DNA of 64,000 nt, from assembly GCA_001600635.1 (NCBI GenBank), contig BCKL01000013.1:1-64000 (forward strand), read 5' to 3'. Numbering within the stretch: the stretch's first letter is position 1; every line of letters starts with the position of its first letter. Origin of the DNA: Leucosporidium creatinivorum (taxonomy: Eukaryota > Basidiomycota > Microbotryomycetes > Leucosporidiales > Leucosporidiaceae). The notes under the pieces were generated by a model. It was not told the origin of the DNA. It worked only from the letters and a program-made list of their open reading frames with translations, and did not search any database. Shown piece after piece: positions 57,161-64,000 of the stretch. The translations under genes were made by a program, and so were the position numbers.

Positions 57161-58866
57161 ATGTCTCCTAGTGTCTTTGAGATTGTGCGCCAATGCTCTG
57201 CACCCTCTGCTCTGCTCTCTAGACCCGCCAACTCATCGATTTCTCGCGTTTCCTACAGGTTTGCGGCGCCCAGAGCTACGACTGGGGCAAGCTCGGCAAG
57301 GTGAGCATCTACAGACAGCTAGAAATGCGTGGAATGCGCTGGCACAGTTACAGAAGCTGACCTTGCCCTCGACACGTGCAGGACGGCTCCAAGGTCTCGC
57401 ACTTCGCCAACGGCTCGCCAGGCTTCACCTACGATGCGGAGAAGCCCTACGCCGAGGTGTGTAGCTCGCTAACAGATGTCTGAAGCACTGCTGAACCGTG
57501 TCGTTACGCAACAGCTCTGGATGGGCACACATCCTTCCTGCCCCTCGACCCTCCTCGCGACCAAGGAGAATCTCAAGGAGTACCTCAAGGCTCACCCCGA
57601 GCTGCTCGGCGACAAGGTGGTGAAGCACTTTGGCGACGACCTGCCCTTCCTCTTCAAGGTGAGCCTGCGCGCGTGCTCGGCGCTCACGGGACGCGTTGCT
57701 GATGCACGGCTCGTCGCAGGTTCTTGCCATCCGCAAGGCGCTCAGCATCCAGGCTCATCCCGACAAGAAGCTCGCTCAGAGTCTCTTCGCTGAGCACCCC
57801 GAGATCTACAAGGGTGAGCTCGCCTGCTAAATTTCGGCGCCAATCTCACGCTGACCTTCCCTTTCGCAGATCCCAACCACAAGGTTCGCTTTGCTCGCTC
57901 AGAGATTGCAAGACATGCAGCTGACTCTTGAATTTATGCAGCCCGAGATGGCCGTCGCCCTCACCCCCTTCTCCGGCTTCTGTGGCTTCCGTCCCCCTTC
58001 GCAGATCGCCTCCTTCATCAAGACCGTCCCCGAGTTCGCTGCCGTCCTCGGCGCCGCTGCTTCTTCCTTCGCCTCCAAGTTCACCGAGGGCTCATCTGCC
58101 ACCGAGGAGGACAAGAAGGCCGGCCTCAAGGAGATGTTCACGGCTCTCATGACTGCCTACGATGGCCCCGTCGCCGAGCAAGTCGAGAGGCTCGTTGCTC
58201 GCCTGGCCAAGGAGTCTGGCGAGGAGGCCAAAGAGGAGCGCGAGCTCGTTGCCACCCTCAACAAGGATTTCCCCGGAGACGTCGGAATTTTCTGCACCTA
58301 CGTTCTCAACATCGTCCACCTCCAGCCCGGAGAGGCCGTCTTCCTCGAGGCCAACGAGCCCCACGCCTACCTTGATGGAGGTGAGCGGCGCTCTATGAGC
58401 TATCCCGATTCCCGTCGCTGACTCTCTCGCGCTCTCAGACATCATGGAGTGCATGGCTACCTCCGACAATGTCGTTCGCGCCGGCCTCACCCCCAAGCTT
58501 CGCGACGTCCCCACGCTCACCAGCATGCTCACCTACACCTCCTCCCCTCCATCCGAGCAAATTCTCCCTCCCGTCGGCTTCCGTGCCACCAAGCACACCA
58601 CCCTCTACGACCCACCCATCGAGGAGTTTGCCGTTCTCCTTACCGGCCTCGCCGAGGGCGAGGAGGAGAAGTTCGAGGGTATCGACGGCCCCAGTATCCT
58701 CATCTTCACCGAGATTGGAGGTGAGGTCACTCTCTCGAGTGAAGGGGAGACTGTCAGCATCAAGAGGGAGGGACAGGTCTTCTTTGTTGGAGCTGGAGTC
58801 GAGGTCAGTCTCGCGGCCAAGGGAGGCAAGGCGACCGCCTACAGGGCTTTTGTCGAGGCGCCATGA
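57161..58866 (+). CDS. PMI40: Mannose-6-phosphate isomerase (type I, zinc-dependent)
   Basis: Eight exons (57161-57184, 57259-57300, 57382-57456, 57515-57658, 57720-57813, 57870-57883, 57942-58380, 58439-58866) give 419 residues. The sixth exon is 14 nt. The enzyme interconverts fructose-6-phosphate and mannose-6-phosphate in the cytosol and feeds GDP-mannose for glycosylation and wall mannan. Motifs: VCGAQSYDWGKLGKDGSKVS, ELWMGTHPSCPS (zinc site), KVLAIRKALSIQAHPDKKLA (second zinc ligands), [20 protein letters not shown] and VFLEANEPHAYLDGDIMECM, the type I signature, with NVVRAGLTPKLRD after it. It fills the unique core between the two inverted arms and appears intact. Confidence 0.95.
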
Positions 58867-59122
58867 GCTGATGCGGCGTAGAGGATAGACACTGGTAGAT
58901 ACACGTATAGCTTTTGGGACAATCAGCATCTCGCTTTGTAGCACAAACCGAGGCCGACGCCAGGCGAGCTTCGGCGACGGCGGGCGAAGGCTTCCACGTC
59001 CCAGGCGGTCCAGCGCTGGTTGAAGACGTAGGGCAGTCGAATGACTACCTCCTCGGAGCTGTTTGCGGTCTCGGTACGGACGCAGGGGCAGCAAGCGAGG
59101 AGGTCGTGGTTCGCGCCGCTCC
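58867..59122. other. Core sequence between the isomerase stop and the right arm
   Basis: 256 bp of unique DNA. It is open in one forward frame (AGEGFHVPGGPALVEDVGQS region), but I see no family. It must hold the isomerase terminator. Confidence 0.4.
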
Positions 59123-59526
59123 TCTGCCTACTTTCTTGCAGGCCTGATTCTGAGGCGACCAGCGAGCTCCAATAGATCAAAATACAATCGCTGTTGATTC
59201 CGAGGCCTCCTCGCTCGCACAAAGGCCCAACATTTCGGCGCTCGGTGCTCGGCGCTCCTGGGTCCAGTCACCTCCGAGGCCCTGTCCACTAGGTCAAAAA
59301 CTGGTACAAATTGCTCACTCAAGGGTAGGAGGAGCTATATTGGTGCGACTAGAGCAATCGAAGAGCTTGCTGACGATCTTGTAGGGTACGCTGGCCGAGG
59401 AAACCAGAGGCTCGGCGATGTCAAAGGCGAATCGTTTGCTGCTCTTACGCTTCCAGATGGGCGCGGGGCGGCTGGGTTACTGCGATCTTTGTACATTCAT
59501 TCGTATATGTTCTGCACTACGACCCT

Positions 59527-59619
59527 TCAGTGCTTCTGCGCCTCCTTCTTAGCATCCATCTTGGCGATCAAAGCCTCCTCCTCAAGTTCAATCTTCTCGT
59601 CGACCTTCGCGAACCCGGG
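59527..59619 (-). pseudogene. Orphan terminal-exon-like coding tail, right arm
   Basis: Inverted copy of 56554-56646 with the same sequence. The frame ends AKMDAKKEAQKH then stop. The parent gene is not recognised, and no upstream exons are visible in either arm. Confidence 0.4.
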
Positions 59620-59833
59620 CTATAGGGCACTGAAGCTATTACTGTGATATCCCAGTACCAAAACCGGCCTAACACGTGGAGGCCGTCGTGGCTTCAGCCT
59701 CGACAAGCTCGGAGGTTTCGCTGGAGCTTCGGCGATGGCCTGGACCGAGGATCAGCCGAGGGTAGAAGGCAGGTGAAACGGCTTCTTCCAGAAAGTACTA
59801 CAACCCCTTTGATTGAAGAAGTGGGCAACAGCG

Positions 59834-62320
59834 ATGAGAGCCGCCAAAGCCAGGTGGCTGCTCGATAGCGCCGAGCTCTCTCCCTCCTCCTCATCTTCGT
59901 CTTCTCTTCACCTCGACCCGCGCAGCATGCTCACCTCACCAGCTGTATCTCCCAGGCTCAGCGCCGAGTCCGTCGCATCCGCCCTTTCGTGGTCGCCCGA
60001 CGAGCAGCGCGAACGCTTCGAGGCCGAGGACGCTGATCTCGAGGAGAGCACGGTCGTTACTCCGGCATTGATGCGGATAGCAGTAGTAGCTGGTCTGGGA
60101 GGTGCGTATGCTAGCTTGATAGCCCTCGTTGCCTCCGCTGACACCCCGCTCAACAGGGCTCTTGTTGTAAGCGCTGCTCGCTCCTCATACAAGAGGGGTA
60201 CAGCCGCTGACGACCTCCAGCACAGTGGATACGATACAGGCGTCGTATCTGGTGCTCTTCTCGTCATCCACGCCGACCTGGGAGGCTCGCCGCTCACGAC
60301 GTTCCAGGAGGAGATGCTCGTCTCGAGCGCGCTCTTCGGCGCTCTGGGTGGGTCACTGCTGGCTGGAAGGTGTGCAGACCGCTTCGGTCGGAAACCCGTC
60401 ATCCTCATGGCGGCTGTCCTCTTCACGCTGGGAGGTGAGCTCTCGTTGTCGACGAGTGTGGGGCCTCATGAGCTGACCTCGCTTCTCTCGTACAGCTCTG
60501 GAGCAAGCAGCAGCACAGGTGTACAAAGAGGTCATCTTCGGTATGTGGATGCTGCTCCACAACCCACCCGCGCCGAGTATTGACACTTCGGCGTTCGCAG
60601 GCCGCGTTCTTGTTGGCCTGGGGGTCGGTCTGGCTTCCTCCGTCCTTCCCATCTTCCTGGCCGAGGTCTCTCCCGCCAAGTTCCGTGGCCGCATTGTCGC
60701 CAGCCTCGTCGTCCTCATCACCGGCGGCCAAGTCCTCTCGTACCTCGTCGACGCCGTGTTCTACTCAGTCCCGTCCGGCTGGAGATGGATGTTCGGCAGT
60801 GGCGCCATTCCCGCTATCCTCCAGCTATGCTTGAGCTTCTCCCTCCCCGAGAGCCCTCGATGGCTCATTCAGAAGGGTCGAATCGCCCCCGCCCGAGCAA
60901 CTCTGAAGGCCGTCTATCCCCTCTCCGACTCGGCGGCGATCCAACGGCGCATCGACCGGATAGAGATGGAGGTGCAGAGCGAGGAGAGAGAAGGGGTCTT
61001 GGGATTGGGCGAGGGATTGAGCTTGGGGAAGGCGAAGGAGGGGCTGGTCGCTAAGCTCTGGAACGACCGAGCGAATCGCCGAGCGGTCATCCTGGCCTGC
61101 GGGCTGCAGTTCTTTCAGCAGGCAACGGGGTTTAACCTGCTCATGTACTTGTGAGTACTCGAGCGTTGTCCAAGCTCTCCGCTGACCTCTGACCTCTGCG
61201 CCGAGAAACAGCTCGGGCAAGATCTTGCAAGCAGCTCACTTCGGTCGACCAGCCGCTTTCGCTCTCGTGGTGGCTATCTCCAACTTGTGAGCTTGCGTGT
61301 CTCTTCGACTTCAACATCGCTGACCTTTCGCCCTCCCGCAGCATCTGCACTATCATCGCCCTACGCCTGATCGACCATCTCGGGCGACGCCCTCTCCTTC
61401 TTCGCACCCTCGTCGGCATGATCGTCGGCATGCTACTGCTCAGCTTCTCATTCTTCTTCATCCCTGCGCTTGATCGCGGCGAGACGGGTGATCCTACTCC
61501 TCCGGGACCTTCGGCCTGGGCTTACCTCGCGCTGCTCGGCATGACCGTCTTTTGCTCATCTTAGTGAGGTATATCTCCTTTCTGATAACGCTCATCATTG
61601 ACCTTCGTTCTCCCTTAGCGCTCTCGGACTCGGAAACGTTCCGTGGGTCGTTCAGAGCGAGGTGAACTGACCGATCAGACGCCGAGAAGCGAGCTGACGC
61701 TCATCGCTTTGCAGATCTTCACCCACGAGCTTCGCGCTACAGGAACATCACTGGCGACTGGTGAGACCCGCTCGTCCTCTGCCCGCTGCAGAGCTAACTC
61801 TCCTCCTTCTGCAGCGATCAATGTGAGCCACGCCGATGAGCGAGCCGTCTCGCTCCTGCTGACCCGTCTTCCCTCCTCGCAGTGGACCGCCAATCTCATC
61901 GTCGCCTCTACATATCTGCATCTCGCTCAAGGTGCGTTATCAGGTCCGCCAGTTCAGGTCAAAGCTGACATGGTCGTTCGCAGCCCTCAGCGTCGGCGGC
62001 GCCTTCTTGATCTTCGCCGCCGTCACCGTCGCCGCTTGGGTCTTCACCTATCGCAACCTGCCAGGTATGCCTAACTCCGCTACTGCAGAGCCAACAACAC
62101 TGACGCCTCTTCCGCCCCCGCAGAGACGAAGGGACTCTCGCTCGAAGCGACTCGGGCGTTGTTCGAGCGAGAACGCTGGGATGAGGAGGGACAAGGCGGG
62201 GAGAGACCGAGTGCGCAATATCAGAGCGTGGCGAGTGAGGAGGTGGAGCCGAGGGTGAGTGAGGAGGAAGAGAATGAGGGTGCAGATGGGCAGCGTAGAG
62301 TAGGATCGCCGCCTCCTTGA
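59834..62320 (+). CDS. MFS sugar/polyol (myo-inositol-type) transporter, right-arm copy
   Basis: Thirteen exons sum to 1,803 nt and 600 residues: 59834-60101, 60157-60166, 60226-60434, 60496-60540, 60601-61150, 61212-61286, 61342-61563, 61619-61661, 61715-61760, 61815-61822, 61883-61931, 61984-62064, 62124-62320. Family motifs emerge only after splicing: GLGGLLFGYDTGVVSGALLV, GRCADRFGRKPVI, VGLGVGLASSVLPIFLAEVS, PAKFRGRIVA, PESPRWLI, QQATGFNLLMYFSGKI, VPWVVQSEIFTHELRATGTS, LATAINWTANLIVASTYL and PETKGLSLE. Twelve membrane helices are expected, and the N-terminus is Ser-rich and cytosolic. QSEIF...GTSLATAINW resembles proton/myo-inositol symporters, but substrate is not certain. The tail is Glu-rich. 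Confidence 0.92.
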
Positions 62321-62612
62321 AACTGCGCCGAGTTCGTTGCATGTTCCCATCTCCAAGCGAAGCGAGCGCTCCATGACGAGCAGCAATTCAGTTTCCCCCT
62401 TCCACACCCACGGCAAGCGCTCTGCAGGCTGTACGCTCCGTTGTCGACCCGTTCTCGCCTCTCGCCTATCTCTCGGCCGAGCGCAGCTCGCCGCCAACGA
62501 ACTACGTGGTATCATCCTCAATCTCGCGCCAGATTGCAATCTTGTACAAAAAGCCACGAAACGGAGGGGCTTCGTCGAGTAATGCGGAAGGACGGTCGGG
62601 AACTAGACATGC

Positions 62613-63602
62613 TTAGACTGGGAGCGAAAGGGGAAGTCAGCTCGGTTCGGCGATTCGTAAGAACTCGATATCCAGGAGAGAGAAAGCGAACTCACTGTTG
62701 GAAGGGTAAAGCATGACGCGAACCGAGTGACCGAAGGACTTCGCGGGGAGGTTCTGCCTGAACTGAGCGCGAACCATTCCTCCGTTGCCGTGCGAGCGGG
62801 TGACCTTTCCCCAGATGATGCGGATCTTGGAGCCGTTGATGGGGCGCTGGGCGGTGTACACGTAGGCGACGCGCTGTAAAGTGAGGGGAGAGAGCGACGT
62901 CAGCGACCTGGTCGACCGAGCCAAGCGTGGACTGATCATCGTCCCTCGACGTCCAATAGCCCTCCAAGCACAGCTTCAACTCCACAAGCAGGCTCGAGCG
63001 CCAGCTCGTAGCCCTCGGTGTTACTGGCGAGAGCTGCTCTGCTACCCCTCACCATCCGCTTGCTGAACGCCGAGCGATCTCCTAACCCCGCAACTCATTC
63101 CCCTCGACTCGCATCCACTCCAGTGCATCCCTCAATTCTCCACGCATCATTTGTAGAGCGAGGCCTCACCTTTCCGAGGTAGAACTGAGCCTCCTCCTTG
63201 GTGGCGACACCCTCGACCTGGACAAGCGAGGTGTTGACGCGGACGTTGCGCTTTCCACGCTGGTTTCCGGTCACGCGTCCCTTGGCATAAAGGCCTGTTT
63301 GATGCGTAAGAGCGTGCGAGGTGCAGAGAGTCGAGAGTTGAGAGGGGTTCGGCGGACGTGAGGGATGGGAGGGGCGAGATGACGGCGATTAGGAGGGTGT
63401 AGGATGCGGAGCGGTGTGGTATTGAGTGCAGATTGGTGCAGAGAGTCGATTGAGAGGCGTAGGAGATGTGTAGGGGAGTCGTGAGGGGTGCAGGAGAGGA
63501 TCGTAGGATTGGCGTGAGGGCGGATGAGCGGAGTGAGCAGAGGGTCAGCAAGACGTCCTACAGCAGGATAATCGGGTGCAATTACTGACGGGTGGAAGGC
63601 AT
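62613..63602 (-). CDS. RPL33: 60S ribosomal protein eL33 (L35Ae), right-arm copy
   Basis: Exact inverted copy of the left-arm gene, with the same four exons and 106 residues (exons 63602-63590, 63294-63170, 62873-62696, 62617-62613). Both copies have complete reading frames and splice sites, so both should be functional if the duplication is real. Its upstream region reaches the window edge with at least 398 bp identical to the other copy. Confidence 0.92.
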
Positions 63603-64000
63603 AGCTCTGTTGTAGGGGAAGGTTGAAAGGGGAAGGAGAGAGGAGAGAAGGTCAGCGCCCTGCTCGCTCGCCGGCAGAGGATTGAATCGCAATTCGAGCA
63701 GAGGTTCCCCTGCAGAAAATCCAGCAGCATTTCCCCCTCTGCACCTCAATCTCCCCTGCTCCCCTGCTCGTGCTCCCATTGCTCCCGTACAGCGCCCAGC
63801 CTAGCGCCCTCTGCGCAAACTCTGCTCCCAGCCGTCGATTGAGGGGTGCTGACGAGGTGGGAGTTGTTGTAGTGTAGTCGGGTAGGGTGTAGGAGGTGTT
63901 TGGTGTAAGTAGAATGTCACCTTACGCGATGATCTGGAAGTGACTGAAGACGAGCAAGACAACCCTGGTGGGCGGACTTGCGATTTGACCACCTCGAGCG

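Larger units (their letters stand above)
59123..64000 (-). repeat. Right arm of the large inverted repeat (continues past the window)
   Basis: Reverse complement of 52173-57050, as described for the left arm. At the last eight bases (CTCGAGCG) it still matches 52173-52180, so the true arm is longer than 4,878 bp. Where the left arm has N the right arm reads T (A on the matching strand). The two mismatches fall at 59183 and 59168, 61 and 46 bp from the inner edge. Confidence 0.95.

Noticed and set aside
52173-64000. Transposon or LTR element as the origin of the inverted arms
   Set aside because: The arms carry ordinary host genes with introns. No transposase, integrase or reverse transcriptase frame was seen, and no target-site duplication can be judged because the outer ends are outside the window.
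52173-64000. Mating-type locus
   Set aside because: No pheromone receptor, homeodomain protein or CAAX-type pheromone precursor was seen in arms or core.
1-64000. CRISPR arrays, prokaryotic operons, replication origins
   Set aside because: No regularly spaced direct repeats were seen, and the gene content and introns are eukaryotic; fungal origins cannot be recognised from sequence by eye.

Overview
The window looks like nuclear DNA of a GC-rich basidiomycete yeast. The best guess is Pucciniomycotina, in or near Microbotryomycetes (Rhodotorula/Sporobolomyces/Leucosporidium-like). Genes are tightly packed on both strands and broken by many short introns (mostly 50-120 nt). These have GTGAGT-like donors, a strikingly constant GCTGAC branch site and CAG acceptors. 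All recognised products are eukaryotic housekeeping or metabolic proteins (proteasome, exon junction complex, TIM10, NOC3, VPS37, COX4). The placement is inference; no marker gene was compared.

Layout. 0.6-4.1 kb: a tandem pair of related single-pass membrane proteins with the same C-terminal tail. 4.3-10 kb: TIM10, proteasome alpha-7, an unknown protein and the Y14/RBM8A exon-junction protein. 10.4-14.3 kb: arginase and threonine aldolase. 14.5-23 kb: an OPT-family transporter, a large class-3 lipase and an ERG26-like sterol dehydrogenase. 23.8-30.1 kb: a secreted GH32 beta-fructofuranosidase and an unknown regulatory-looking protein. 30.5-36.6 kb: ILV5, a gephyrin-type two-domain molybdenum-cofactor enzyme and COX4. 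36.8-41.3 kb: trimethyllysine dioxygenase and an AidB-like acyl-CoA dehydrogenase. 41.3-52 kb: NOC3, a membrane-anchored Shewanella-like phosphatase, an SVF1-like protein, VPS37 and an intronless Tcp11/SOK1-like gene.

The most remarkable structure is at the right end. Two inverted arms, at least 4,878 bp each (52173-57050 and 59123-64000, running off the window), flank a 2,072-bp unique core. The core holds a complete mannose-6-phosphate isomerase gene. Each arm carries a whole RPL33 (eL33) gene, a whole 13-exon MFS sugar/polyol transporter gene and an orphan coding-like tail. By reading I found only two base differences plus one undetermined base between the arms, all within 125 bp of the inner edge. 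This suggests a recent inverted duplication or one kept uniform by gene conversion, with a core that could invert. An assembly artefact must be excluded.

Splicing is also unusual. Frame-consistent models need internal exons of 8, 10 and 14 nt, a first exon that is just ATG, and a 7-nt first exon. Start and stop coordinates were read from the sequence. Exon totals were summed and divide by three for the two membrane proteins, TIM10, PSMA3, the 7.1-8.1 kb gene, Y14, COX4, the molybdopterin gene, RPL33, the transporter and the isomerase; other gene models were joined by eye.
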